Below are positions 8,443-16,151 of a stretch of DNA of 24,708 nucleotides, piece by piece (the stretch's first letter is position 1; the number at the start of each line of letters is the position of its first letter). The notes under the pieces are model-generated. The model saw only the letters and a list, made by a program, of their open reading frames with translations, did not search any database and was not told the DNA's origin. A program made the position numbers and the translations under genes. The DNA comes from Opitutia bacterium UBA6410 (GTDB lineage Bacteria; Verrucomicrobiota; Verrucomicrobiia; Opitutales; Intestinicryptomonadaceae), in contig DJPO01000031.1 in assembly GCA_002437405.1 (NCBI GenBank), positions 8,643-33,350 on the forward strand. The letters are read 5' to 3'.

Positions 8443-10360
8443 GGTCGCGTAGCAACGCCGCCTTTTCGAACTCGAGCCTGTCGGCGGCTTCGAGCATATC
8501 TTCGGTCATTTTTGCGATTATTTTTTCGAGCTCGCTTTTCGTCTTTTTCTTCGCGTCGATTTTCGCGTCGGCACGTTTTACGAGCGACGGTTGTATCGGC
8601 TTCACGACGCTGTGGGGCGTGATTTTGTGCTTTAAATTGAACTCCTGCTGGATTCTCCTGCGGCGCGTGCAGGTGTCTATCGCGGTTTTGAGCGAGCCTG
8701 TCATATTGTCGGCGTAGAGGATTACCCGCCCGCTCTCGTGGCGCGCGGCGCGCCCAGCCGTCTGGATTAGGCTCGTGGCGGAGCGCAAAAAGCCCTCCTT
8801 GTCGGCGTCGAGTATGCAAACAAGCGACACTTCGGGAACGTCCAAGCCCTCGCGCAAAAGGTTGACGCCGACGAGCGCGTCGAACTCGCCCGCGCGGAGT
8901 CTGCGCAGGATTTCGACCCTCTCGATTGCGTCGATGTCCGAGTGCAGGTACTCGATTCTCACGCCGCTTTCGCGCAGAAATTCCGAGATTTCCTCGCTCA
9001 TTCTCTTCGTGAGGGTCGTGACGAAAACCCGCTGTTTGCGCGCCGCCGCCGCCTTGATTTCCGCCGCGCAGTCCTCGACCTGCCCCGCAATCGGGCGGAC
9101 AATCATTTCGGGGTCGAGCAGCCCCGTGGGGCGGATTATCTGCTCGGCGACGGTATCGCTGACGGACAGCTCGAACGGCGACGGGGTGGCAGAGACGAAT
9201 ATCGTGCTGCCCGTGAGTTTGTCGAATTCCTCGGGGCGGAGCGGGCGGTTGTCGAGCGCGCTCGGCAGGCGGAATCCGTATTCGATGAGGCGTTCCTTGC
9301 GCGCCCTGTCGCCGTTGTACATTGCACGGATTTGCGGGTAGGTGACGTGGCTTTCGTCCAAAAACAGAATCGTGTCCTTGGGGAAGAAGTCGAGCAGGCA
9401 CCACGGGCGCGACCCCGCGGGACGCCCCGCCAAGTGCCGCGAATAGTTTTCGATGCCCGTGCAAAAACCCGTCTCGGCGAGCAAATCCAAATCCTGTTCC
9501 GTGCGCATTTTTATGCGCTGCGCCTCGAGCAGTTTGTTCTGCTTTTCAAGCTCCGCGACGCGCTCGTCGAGCTCGGCGCGTATGCGGGGAATCGCGGCGG
9601 CGATGTTTTCCCTGGGCGTCACGAATCCCGTCGCGGGATAGAGGTCGAAGCGTTCGAGTTTGCCGAGCGACGTTCCAGTGAGCGGGTCGATTTTCTTCAG
9701 GCAGTCGATTTCGTCGCCGAAAAATTCGACCCTAAGCGCGCTGTCGAGGTATGCGGGGAAGACGTCCAGAACGTCGCCGCGCACGCGGAAAAGCCCGCGC
9801 TCGAACGCCGTGTCGTTGCGCGTATATGAGATGTCCGCGAGCTTTTCGACAAGCTCCCCGCGCTTCATTTTCAGCCCAGGGCGCAGGGGAATCATCATCT
9901 TGCGGAAGTCGTCGGGCGACCCCAACCCGTATATGCACGAGACCGTCGCGATTACGATTACGTCGCGCCGCGATACCAGCGCGCTCGCCGCCGAAATCCT
10001 GAGCTTTTCGATTTCGTCGTTTATCGAGGAATCCTTTTCGATGTAGGTGTCGGTCTGCGGAATGTAGGCTTCGGGCTGGTAGTAGTCGTAGTAGCTGACG
10101 AAGTATTCGACGGCGTTCTCGGGGAAAAACTCCTTGAACTCGGCGTAGAGCTGCGCCGCGAGCGTCTTGTTGTGGGAGATTATCAGCGCGGGGCGGTCGG
10201 AGCGCGCGATTACGTTCGCCATCGTAAAAGTCTTCCCCGAGCCCGTGACCCCGACGAGGGTCGTGTATTTCGAGCCGCTTTCGAGCCCCGCGCACAGCTT
10301 GTCTATCGCTTGGGGCTGGTCGCCGGATGGGGCGTATTTCGACGAGAGTTTGAAAAGCAT
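8414..10360 (-). CDS. uvrB: UvrABC excision nuclease subunit B
   Basis: The protein starts MLFKLSSKYAPSGDQPQAI and has 648 residues, close to the family norm. It has Walker A GVTGSGKT (37-44), the beta-hairpin region with SYYDYYQPEAYIPQTDTYIE, motif II LDESH (D335/E336), motif VI QTAGRAAR (about 531-538) and a C-terminal UVR motif (LEFEKAALLRDQIKML) that contacts UvrC. UvrB receives damaged DNA from UvrA, verifies the lesion with its helicase-like ATPase and recruits UvrC for incision. An in-frame TTG lies 27 codons upstream at 10441, but that segment is unlike UvrB and coincides with a plausible -35 box, so the ATG at 10360 is preferred. No Shine-Dalgarno is present. It is monocistronic here, divergent from trpS. 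Confidence 0.97.
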   Translation of the reverse strand: MLFKLSSKYAPSGDQPQAIDKLCAGLESGSKYTTLVGVTGSGKTFTMANVIARSDRPALIISHNKTLAAQLYAEFKEFFPENAVEYFVSYYDYYQPEAYIPQTDTYIEKDSSINDEIEKLRISAASALVSRRDVIVIATVSCIYGLGSPDDFRKMMIPLRPGLKMKRGELVEKLADISYTRNDTAFERGLFRVRGDVLDVFPAYLDSALRVEFFGDEIDCLKKIDPLTGTSLGKLERFDLYPATGFVTPRENIAAAIPRIRAELDERVAELEKQNKLLEAQRIKMRTEQDLDLLAETGFCTGIENYSRHLAGRPAGSRPWCLLDFFPKDTILFLDESHVTYPQIRAMYNGDRARKERLIEYGFRLPSALDNRPLRPEEFDKLTGSTIFVSATPSPFELSVSDTVAEQIIRPTGLLDPEMIVRPIAGQVEDCAAEIKAAAARKQRVFVTTLTKRMSEEISEFLRESGVRIEYLHSDIDAIERVEILRRLRAGEFDALVGVNLLREGLDVPEVSLVCILDADKEGFLRSATSLIQTAGRAARHESGRVILYADNMTGSLKTAIDTCTRRRRIQQEFNLKHKITPHSVVKPIQPSLVKRADAKIDAKKKTKSELEKIIAKMTEDMLEAADRLEFEKAALLRDQIKMLRAGM

Positions 10361-10412
10361 TTTTTTCTTGGAGTTTGAGCCGCGCCAGTTGTCGGCGGGG
10401 CAGTTTTCGTAA

Positions 10413-10441
10413 AATAATCGCCTTATTTTCGTTCTATTCAA
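10413..10441 (-). promoter_or_regulatory. Putative uvrB promoter
   Basis: On the minus strand TTGAAT (10441-10436) and ATTATT (10418-10413) are 17 bases apart. Transcription would begin near 10406, leaving a leader of about 45 bases before the uvrB ATG at 10360. I saw no LexA-type operator. Confidence 0.4.
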
Positions 10442-10472
10442 ATTTTTTCATGCGCTTGGGCGGATTTTTATG

Positions 10473-10501
10473 TTGAACGCCGCAAAAAGCGCGGCAAGAA
10501 T
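10473..10501 (+). promoter_or_regulatory. Putative trpS promoter with very short leader
   Basis: TTGAAC (10473-10478), a 17-base spacer and AAGAAT (10496-10501) fit a sigma70-type promoter. The predicted start, about 7 bases later, falls only a few bases before the trpS ATG at 10512, and no Shine-Dalgarno is present, so the mRNA could be leaderless or nearly so. The spacer holds the GC-rich inverted repeat GCCGC-AAAAAGC-GCGGC. Confidence 0.4.
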
Positions 10502-10511
10502 ATCCCCCTAA

Positions 10512-11525
10512 ATGAACGAAGAATCCACAAAAAGAAAAGTCGTGCTCACGGCCGCACAGCCGACGGGCAAACTGCATTTGGGCAACTACCTCGGGGCGGT
10601 CAAAAATTGGGGCGAAATGGTCGACGAATACGAGTGCTACTTCGGCATCGCCGACATGCACGCGATGACTATTCCGTACGTTCCCGCCGACCTGCGCCGC
10701 AACGTCTTCGACTGCGCCGCACAGTACCTCGCCAGCGGGCTCGACCCCGAAAAGTGCAGCCTGTTCGTCCAAAGCGGCGTCTACGGGCACGCGGATTTGT
10801 CGTGGATACTCGGGTGCATCTGCCCCCTCGGCGCGCTCGAGCGCATGACGCAGTACAAGGACAAGGCGCGCAAGCATCAGGACGCGCTGAACTCGGGGCT
10901 TTTGTTCTATCCCGTTTTGATGGCCAGCGACATTCTTATATACAATGCCGACCTCGTACCCGTCGGCGAAGACCAAAAGCAGCACATCGAGCTTACCCGC
11001 GACCTCGCGCAGAAGTTCAACAACACCTTCTCCGAAACCTTCACGATGCCCGAGCCGTTCATTCCCAAGGCGGGCGCGCGCATTATGTCGCTCCAGTCGC
11101 CCGACTCGAAGATGTCAAAGTCCGATCCCAACCAAAACGGCACTTTGTATATCACCGACTCTCCCGACGTGTTGCGCAAAAAGATTATGTCGGCGGTCAC
11201 CGACTCCGAAAGCTGCGTGCGCTACGACAAATCCAAGGCGGGTGTTTCGAACCTCATGCAGATAATGAGCGCGCTGGGCGGCGGCACTTTCGACGAAATC
11301 GAAGCGCAGTTCGCGGGCAGGGGATACGGGGACTTCAAGAAGGCGGTCGCCGACGTTGTAATCGCCGCGCTCGAGCCCGTCCGCACGCGCTACGCCGAGT
11401 ATTGCGCCGATAAAACTTTCGTCGAGGACGCCCTCCGCCGCGGCACGGAAAACGCCCAGCGGCGCGTCAACCGCACGATGTCCAAAGTCCGCCGCAAGGT
11501 CGGGTACGTCGACTTGCGCAAATAG
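10512..11525 (+). CDS. trpS: Tryptophan--tRNA ligase
   Basis: The 337-residue size is typical of bacterial TrpRS. The class I signatures are intact: PTGKLHLGNYLGA (HIGH-type motif HLGN at 22-25) and KMSKS at 200-204 in SPDSKMSKSDPN. The family block PVGEDQKQHIELTRDLA lies between them. It charges tRNA-Trp with tryptophan using ATP in the cytoplasm. The ATG at 10512 gives the canonical N terminus before the first motif. No Shine-Dalgarno is seen (upstream is ATATCCCCCTAA). The next gene begins 9 bases after the stop, so it is probably co-transcribed with the unknown membrane protein and hisF. Confidence 0.97.
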   Translation: MNEESTKRKVVLTAAQPTGKLHLGNYLGAVKNWGEMVDEYECYFGIADMHAMTIPYVPADLRRNVFDCAAQYLASGLDPEKCSLFVQSGVYGHADLSWILGCICPLGALERMTQYKDKARKHQDALNSGLLFYPVLMASDILIYNADLVPVGEDQKQHIELTRDLAQKFNNTFSETFTMPEPFIPKAGARIMSLQSPDSKMSKSDPNQNGTLYITDSPDVLRKKIMSAVTDSESCVRYDKSKAGVSNLMQIMSALGGGTFDEIEAQFAGRGYGDFKKAVADVVIAALEPVRTRYAEYCADKTFVEDALRRGTENAQRRVNRTMSKVRRKVGYVDLRK

Positions 11526-11534
11526 TCTGCATTT

Positions 11535-13115
11535 ATGAAAGATTCGCCGAAAATTCCGCTCTGGGCGGTTTACGCAGCCGACGCGCTGATGTTTGCCGCC
11601 GTCTTTGCCGTGGCACTGCCGAACATCATTACAGCCACCCCGCTTTCGGCGGGCGCGGTGTTTTGGTGCTCGATAATGGTGCTCGGCGGATTGCTTGCAA
11701 GCCTTGTGCCGTACTATCTCGACAACTCGGGCGGCGGGGCGAAAAAGCGCGCCGAGCGCGACGCGAAAGTCGATTCCGACCTCGGGATAATTTTCGACGA
11801 GCTCGCCGCCCTGCGCATGATGATTGCCGACGCCGAGGAGCGCGGCGAATCCTACCCCGCGCGCTTGGAGGCGTTGGAGTCCGCGTCGGAAAAGCTTTCG
11901 GTGGCGTCTTCGCGCGGAGTCTCGAAGGAGGAGCTCGCGGCACTCGTCGCGGAAATCCGCGAGGCCGTCAAAAAGAAAATCGGCGAAGTCGAAAACTGCG
12001 TCGCCGACATTTCGGCGAAATCCGAGCGCACCGCGCAGGAACAGCACGACACCGATAAAATCGTCGCCGAGCTCTGCTCCGACATCACCATTTTGAAGGA
12101 TTTGCTCCCCGCCTCGAACGAGTCGATTACCGACGAGCTATGCGCGCTTAGGGAGAAAATCGACGCCGTTTCGAACGCGGCGTCCGCGCCCGCCGACGAT
12201 GCGGAAATTACCCCCGACGAACCCGCCGACGGCGAGGACGACGAGCTTTTCGAAAGCCCGTCCGAACACCCGTCGGGAATGTTGGGCAGGGCGCTGGCGG
12301 CGTCCGAAAATTCGCGCGGGAGCGTGGACAAATTCATATCGCTGGGCAGACCGCAGGAATCCGCGCCCGCCCAATCCGACGCGGAGGCGGTTTCCGAAAA
12401 ATCGGTCGAAGATTCGCGCGCCGAGCCGACGCTCGACTCCGTCCGCGAGCAGTTCGACAAAATCGCCGACGACATTCTTTTGGGCAAGAGCGAAGATGCT
12501 TCTTCCGAGCCCGCCGAAACCCAGCCCGCAGTTGCGGACGCCGCGCAAGCGCAGAATGTCTCTGCCGCGGCGGAATCGGCGGCTGTGCCCGAAGTCGCGG
12601 CAGCTCCCGAAGTTTCGCCTGCTCCCGACGCTTCGGCAAATGCGGATTCCGAGCGCGCGGAAGCACCCGCGCAGGCGGATTCGTCCGACTCCCTCCCTCC
12701 GCCGCCCGACTACGGCGACAATGCGGGAGACGAACATTTTTTTGATTTCGCGGATTCGCCTTGGGGCTTGGACGAATCCAAAACGGCGGAATCTGGCGAC
12801 ACGCTCTTCGAGCTGCCCGAGCTGATTTCCAAAGCCCAAAAACCGAAAAAGGGCGACGCGTGCATAACCGTCAACGCAATGGTCGGCATCGGCAACAAGC
12901 CGTACCTGCGCGGCTTCGGCGGCGGACTATCGCCCGACAAGGGCGTGCCGATGGAGTTCGTCGAAATCGGCAAGTGGCGGTACGTTTTCCCCGACGCGCA
13001 GTCGCCCATCGAATTTACGGTTTTGAACAACGACATAAACCCGAGCTCCAGCGGCGAATATTTCAAGGTTTTGCCCGCAGAAAAGCTCGAGCTGAACCTC
13101 ACATTCCCATTCTGA
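11535..13115 (+). CDS. Two-pass membrane protein with coiled coil, acidic linker and conserved C-terminal beta domain, unknown function
   Basis: The 526-residue protein has two N-terminal membrane helices (about 8-30 and 36-58). A charged helical, probably coiled-coil region follows (about 62-215), then a long acidic Ala/Ser/Glu/Pro-rich low-complexity linker (about 215-425). A compact C-terminal domain (about 438-526) contains VNAMVGIGNKPYLRGFGG, GVPMEFVEIGKWRYVFPD and SGEYFKVLPAEKLELNLTF. I recall similar 'GIGNK..RG.G.GLS...GVPM.FV.IGKW' domains in Planctomycetes/Verrucomicrobia-type proteins, where they look like small carbohydrate-binding-type beta sandwiches; that is memory, not a search. 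Whether the C-terminal domain is cytoplasmic or outside depends on topology: two helices with both ends on the same side would keep it cytoplasmic. It sits 9 bases after trpS and 1 base before hisF. Its function is unknown. Confidence 0.8.
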   Translation: MKDSPKIPLWAVYAADALMFAAVFAVALPNIITATPLSAGAVFWCSIMVLGGLLASLVPYYLDNSGGGAKKRAERDAKVDSDLGIIFDELAALRMMIADAEERGESYPARLEALESASEKLSVASSRGVSKEELAALVAEIREAVKKKIGEVENCVADISAKSERTAQEQHDTDKIVAELCSDITILKDLLPASNESITDELCALREKIDAVSNAASAPADDAEITPDEPADGEDDELFESPSEHPSGMLGRALAASENSRGSVDKFISLGRPQESAPAQSDAEAVSEKSVEDSRAEPTLDSVREQFDKIADDILLGKSEDASSEPAETQPAVADAAQAQNVSAAAESAAVPEVAAAPEVSPAPDASANADSERAEAPAQADSSDSLPPPPDYGDNAGDEHFFDFADSPWGLDESKTAESGDTLFELPELISKAQKPKKGDACITVNAMVGIGNKPYLRGFGGGLSPDKGVPMEFVEIGKWRYVFPDAQSPIEFTVLNNDINPSSSGEYFKVLPAEKLELNLTFPF

Positions 13116-13116
13116 T

Positions 13117-13887
13117 ATGTTAAGCGTAAGAATAATCCCCTGCTTGGACGTGCGCGACGGACGCGTCGTCAAGGGCGTGAATTTCGTGAATCTAATCGAC
13201 GCGGGCGACCCCGTCGAGCAGGCGAAGGCGTACGAAAAACAGGGCGCGGACGAGCTCGTGTTTTTGGACATCACCGCCTCCAGCGACAACCGCGCGATTA
13301 TGCGCGACGTCGTAGAGCGCACCGCGAGCCAGTGCTTTATGCCGCTGACTGTAGGTGGGGGCTTGCGGACGCTCGAGGACATACGCCTTATGCTCAACGC
13401 GGGCGCGGACAAAGTTTCGCTCAACACTTCGGCGATTGCGAACCCCGATTTGGTCTCCGAGGCTTCCGCGAAGTTCGGCAACCAGTGCATAGTCGTAGCA
13501 ATCGACGCAAAGCGCGACGGCGAGGGGCGTTGGAACGTCTACACCCACGGCGGGCGCAACCGCACGGAGCTTGACGCGGTCGAATGGGCGAAGGAAGTCG
13601 AGCGCAGGGGCGCGGGCGAAATTCTGCTGACATCGATGGATTGCGACGGCACGAAGGACGGGTACGACATTGAACTTACGCGCGCTGTGAGCGACGCGGT
13701 GACGATTCCCGTAATTGCCTCTGGCGGCGCGGGGAAGCTCGAGCACTTGGTCGACGCGGTAAAGCGCGGCGGCGCGAGCGCGGTTTTGGCGGCGTCGATA
13801 TTCCACTTCGGGACGTACACAATCGAGCAGGCGAAAGAGGCGATGGTTGCGGCGGGGCTTCCCGCCAGAACCCTCTCGAAAAAATAG
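13117..13887 (+). CDS. hisF: Imidazole glycerol phosphate synthase cyclase subunit
   Basis: The 256-residue protein is full length. The N terminus MLSVRIIPCLDVRDGRVVKG and the phosphate-binding blocks TVGGGLRT and ASGGAGKLEHL are characteristic. The catalytic aspartates are at 11 (PCLD) and 130 (VAIDAKRDG). HisF cyclises PRFAR with ammonia supplied by the HisH glutaminase to imidazole glycerol phosphate and AICAR, linking histidine and purine synthesis. No hisH or other his gene is present here, so the pathway genes must be dispersed. The ATG is one base past the stop of the preceding membrane-protein gene, suggesting coupled expression. There is no Shine-Dalgarno. It is the last gene of the trpS unit and is followed by two hairpins. 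Confidence 0.97.
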   Translation: MLSVRIIPCLDVRDGRVVKGVNFVNLIDAGDPVEQAKAYEKQGADELVFLDITASSDNRAIMRDVVERTASQCFMPLTVGGGLRTLEDIRLMLNAGADKVSLNTSAIANPDLVSEASAKFGNQCIVVAIDAKRDGEGRWNVYTHGGRNRTELDAVEWAKEVERRGAGEILLTSMDCDGTKDGYDIELTRAVSDAVTIPVIASGGAGKLEHLVDAVKRGGASAVLAASIFHFGTYTIEQAKEAMVAAGLPARTLSKK

Positions 13888-13918
13888 CGGAAATTTTTTT
13901 ATACGGGCGGGAAGCTTG

Positions 13919-13941
13919 GGTATTTTGTCGAAGAAAATACC
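13919..13941 (+). repeat. Hairpin downstream of hisF
   Basis: GGTATTTT (13919-13926) and AAAATACC (13934-13941) form a perfect 8-bp stem with a 7-base loop. It has no T-run after it, so it may be an mRNA 3'-end stabiliser or an attenuating structure rather than a terminator. Confidence 0.45.
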
Positions 13942-14030
13942 GAGGTGGAAGGCTCGGGAATTTGGCGGCTTGATAAAGCGTTGGCGCGGTAAAGCGCGGC
14001 GGCGAAGCCCGAAGATTGATTCGATAAAAT

Positions 14031-14065
14031 GCGGCGCAGCCAGCGGGTTTCGCCGCTTTTGTTTT
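14031..14065 (+). terminator. Probable terminator between hisF and the convergent ABC genes
   Basis: GCGGCG (14031-14036) pairs with CGCCGC (14051-14056) and is followed by TTTTGTTTT on the plus strand. On the minus strand the same stem is followed by ATTTTAT, so it could stop both convergent units. The right end touches the stop codon of the ATPase gene. The 14-base loop weakens the prediction. Confidence 0.5.
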
Positions 14066-14810
14066 AGCGCAGGCTCGGGCGGATTTGCCAGTCGTAGCCG
14101 TAGATTGTGTCGAGATTTTTTTTCGTGGCGGTTTCGGCGACTTTCCCCTTTGCGAAAATTTTTCCGCCGAAAATCAAAACGGCTTCGTCGCAGTATTCGA
14201 GCGCGAGGTTCGGGTCGTGCAGGACTGACGCAACACACGCGCCGCCGTCGGCGGCTTCGCGCGCGCAGAGCATTGCGCGGCGGGTTGCGGCGGGGTCGAG
14301 GGACGCGGCGGGTTCGTCGAGCAGAAGCGCGCTTTGCGCGGTTTTGCCGCCGATTTGAAATAGCACGCGCGCGAGCTGTACTTTGCGCTTTTCCCCGCCC
14401 GAGAGTTCCGAATACCGCCTGTCCGCCAGTTCCGCAATCCCGAGCTTTTCGAGCGACTCAAGCACCTTTTGCCGCGTTCCGCTTGGGGCGAAAAATCCGC
14501 GCGAATTTGCGCACATCGCGACGGTCTCCGACACCAAAAAATCGAACGCCGCGTTGTCCTGCTGTTCGAGCACGGCGCGCATGTCGGAGAGCCTGCGGGC
14601 GGAGAGTCGGGCGATGTTTTGCGAGTCGTAAAAAACCGCGCCGCAGTCGGGCTTGAGCCAGCCGCTGAGGATTTTCAGGAGAGTCGATTTCCCCGCGCCG
14701 TTGCCGCCGAGTATCGCCGTAAATTTTCCTCCTTCAAATTCCGCGTCAATATCCGATAACACGCGGGTTTTCCCGTACGAAAACGAAACGCCTTTCGCCG
14801 AAATTTTCAT
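14064..14810 (-). CDS. ABC transporter ATP-binding protein, FecE/HmuV/BtuD type
   Basis: From the ATG at 14810 the protein has 248 residues. An open frame continues upstream but overlaps the permease gene and is unlike the family, so I reject the longer form. Walker A GGNGAGKS is at 35-42, a Q-loop at 83-84, the signature LSGGE at 136-140, Walker B LLLDEP at 162-167 and the switch His at 198 (VLHDPNLAL). The short LHDPNLA motif and the pairing with a FecCD permease place it in the iron-siderophore/haem/cobalamin importer group. It powers uptake across the inner membrane. Its ATG overlaps the permease stop by 4 bases (ATGA), giving translational coupling. No substrate-binding protein or TonB receptor is in the window, so haem, siderophore and cobalamin cannot be told apart. 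Confidence 0.9.
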   Translation of the reverse strand: MKISAKGVSFSYGKTRVLSDIDAEFEGGKFTAILGGNGAGKSTLLKILSGWLKPDCGAVFYDSQNIARLSARRLSDMRAVLEQQDNAAFDFLVSETVAMCANSRGFFAPSGTRQKVLESLEKLGIAELADRRYSELSGGEKRKVQLARVLFQIGGKTAQSALLLDEPAASLDPAATRRAMLCAREAADGGACVASVLHDPNLALEYCDEAVLIFGGKIFAKGKVAETATKKNLDTIYGYDWQIRPSLR

Positions 14811-15799
14811 TCCCAGCCCCCCGTGTTTTTTCTCAGAATTGCGAGGAAAAACGGACACCCCAAAAGTGCCGTGATTATCCCGACGGGTATCGGATCGGCG
14901 GGCGAAATGGTGCGCGCGCAGACGTCCGCGAGCGTCAGAACCGCCGCTCCCAAAAGTGCGCTTGCGGGCAGGACGAAACGGTTGTCCGCCCCGAAAACCG
15001 CGCGGGCGATGTGCGGGACAATCAACCCCAAAAATCCGATGATTCCGCATAGAGCGACTGCCGCAGCCGTCGCGACCGCCGCCGCAGCCATTCCGACAAA
15101 CCAGACGAGCCCGACGTTTGCGCCGCTATGGAATGCGCGCTCGCGCCCCGTCGAAATCAGGTTGAGGCTCGGGGCGCAGAGCAGGATTGCAATCCACGCG
15201 GGGGCGGAAAGTGCCGCCGCCGCGCCGATTTCGCGCCAGCCGCCGCGTTCGAGTGAGCCGAGCGACCAAAAGATATATCCGCGCAATCCGGAGTCGTTCG
15301 CCGCGTATAAAAAGAAGCCGACCATTGCCGCGCAAAACGCGTTTACGGCAATCCCCGCAAGCAGCGTCGAAACCGCCGAAGCGCCCGCTTGCGTTTCGCC
15401 CAATTTGTAGACTGCCGCCGCCGCTGCGAGTCCGCCGCACAGTGCCCCGAGCTCGGGCGCAATGTCGGGAAATGCCGCAAGTACCGCAACAGCCCCGAGT
15501 GCCGCGCCTGCCGAGACTCCGATTATCGACGGGTCGGCGAGCGGATTTGCGAAAAGGCTTTGCGTTGTCCCGCCCGCGAGCGCCAGCCCCGCACCCGCGA
15601 TTACGGCGGCGGCGAGTCGGGGCAGGGCGATTTGCAAAAATACGAGCCTTTGGACGTCGGAGGCGTCGCCCGAAAAAAACGCGAGCGGCGCGGCGAAGTC
15701 GAATCCGTCGCCCGTGCACGCGAGCGACAGGTACGCCGCCGCAAAAAACAAAAACGGAAAAGCCGACAAAAGTGCGACTTTCCCGTTCTTCGAAAACAT
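14807..15799 (-). CDS. FecCD/BtuC-family ABC transporter permease
   Basis: The 330-residue integral membrane protein has about nine to ten membrane segments, the usual size for the family. Typical blocks are RLVFLQIALPRLAAAVIAGA followed by LALAGGTTQSLFANPLADP, the IIGFLGLIVPHIAR loop, and near the C terminus DPIPVGIITALLGCPFFLAI. Two copies form the channel for iron-siderophore, haem or vitamin B12 import with the ATPase encoded next. The ATG at 15799 begins the first membrane segment and lies 16 bases downstream of the infA stop, with no terminator, so read-through from infA is likely. No Shine-Dalgarno is visible. Confidence 0.92.
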   Translation of the reverse strand: MFSKNGKVALLSAFPFLFFAAAYLSLACTGDGFDFAAPLAFFSGDASDVQRLVFLQIALPRLAAAVIAGAGLALAGGTTQSLFANPLADPSIIGVSAGAALGAVAVLAAFPDIAPELGALCGGLAAAAAVYKLGETQAGASAVSTLLAGIAVNAFCAAMVGFFLYAANDSGLRGYIFWSLGSLERGGWREIGAAAALSAPAWIAILLCAPSLNLISTGRERAFHSGANVGLVWFVGMAAAAVATAAAVALCGIIGFLGLIVPHIARAVFGADNRFVLPASALLGAAVLTLADVCARTISPADPIPVGIITALLGCPFFLAILRKNTGGWE

Positions 15800-15815
15800 T
15801 TTTTTCTGGGCGCAG

Positions 15816-16079
15816 TTAGCGGCGCGGGCCGAAGCTGCGTCTGGGAATGGATTTGGGGGCGTCGTTGTTCTTGAGTCTGTAAACGATACGCGCCTTTTCG
15901 ATGTCCTGCGGGGTCATTTCCATCTTAACTCTATCGCCCACCGTGAGCTTGATAAAGTTTTTGCGGAGTTTGCCCGAAATGTGGGCAAGCACCTGATGAC
16001 CGTTGAGTATTTCCACTCGGAACATTGTCCCGGGCAGAACTGCTACGACTTTTCCTTCGACTTCTACGGAATCTGACAT
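15816..16079 (-). CDS. infA: Translation initiation factor IF-1
   Basis: The 87-residue protein is an S1-type OB fold. EVEGKVVAVLPGTMFRVEIL, VLAHISGKLRKNFIKL and GDRVKMEMTP match IF-1 throughout. It ends in a basic tail (about 73-87, ending RRSFGPRR), giving roughly 15 residues more than the usual 72. IF-1 binds the 30S A site with IF-2 and IF-3 during initiation. The gene is outside any ribosomal-protein operon: upstream is the divergent tadA, downstream the FecCD transporter. The gene has no Shine-Dalgarno. Confidence 0.95.
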   Translation of the reverse strand: MSDSVEVEGKVVAVLPGTMFRVEILNGHQVLAHISGKLRKNFIKLTVGDRVKMEMTPQDIEKARIVYRLKNNDAPKSIPRRSFGPRR

Positions 16080-16107
16080 ACTTGGTTTGTTTTTTACTGT
16101 ATGAAAG

Positions 16108-16136
16108 TTGACAATTTGAGTTTATATGATTCTATT
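16108..16136 (+). promoter_or_regulatory. Putative tadA promoter in the infA-tadA divergent region
   Basis: A consensus TTGACA (16108-16113) is followed after 17 bases by TCTATT (16131-16136). Transcription would start near 16143, leaving a leader of about 9 bases before the ATG at 16152. The -35 hexamer is part of TTGACAA, whose complement TTGTCAA could act as a -35 for infA, but I could not find a convincing -10 for that direction. Confidence 0.45.
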
Positions 16137-16151
16137 AGTCAACATTAAAAT

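Noticed and set aside
8942..9829. 295-codon plus-strand open frame opposite uvrB
   Set aside because: It lies wholly antisense to conserved UvrB motifs and has no family features.
10361..10441. TTG start of uvrB 27 codons upstream
   Set aside because: The extra residues are not UvrB-like and the TTG coincides with a plausible -35 box.
14811..15050. 80-residue N-terminal extension of the ABC ATPase
   Set aside because: It lies inside the permease gene in another frame, while ATG 14810 gives a canonical N terminus and an ATGA overlap.
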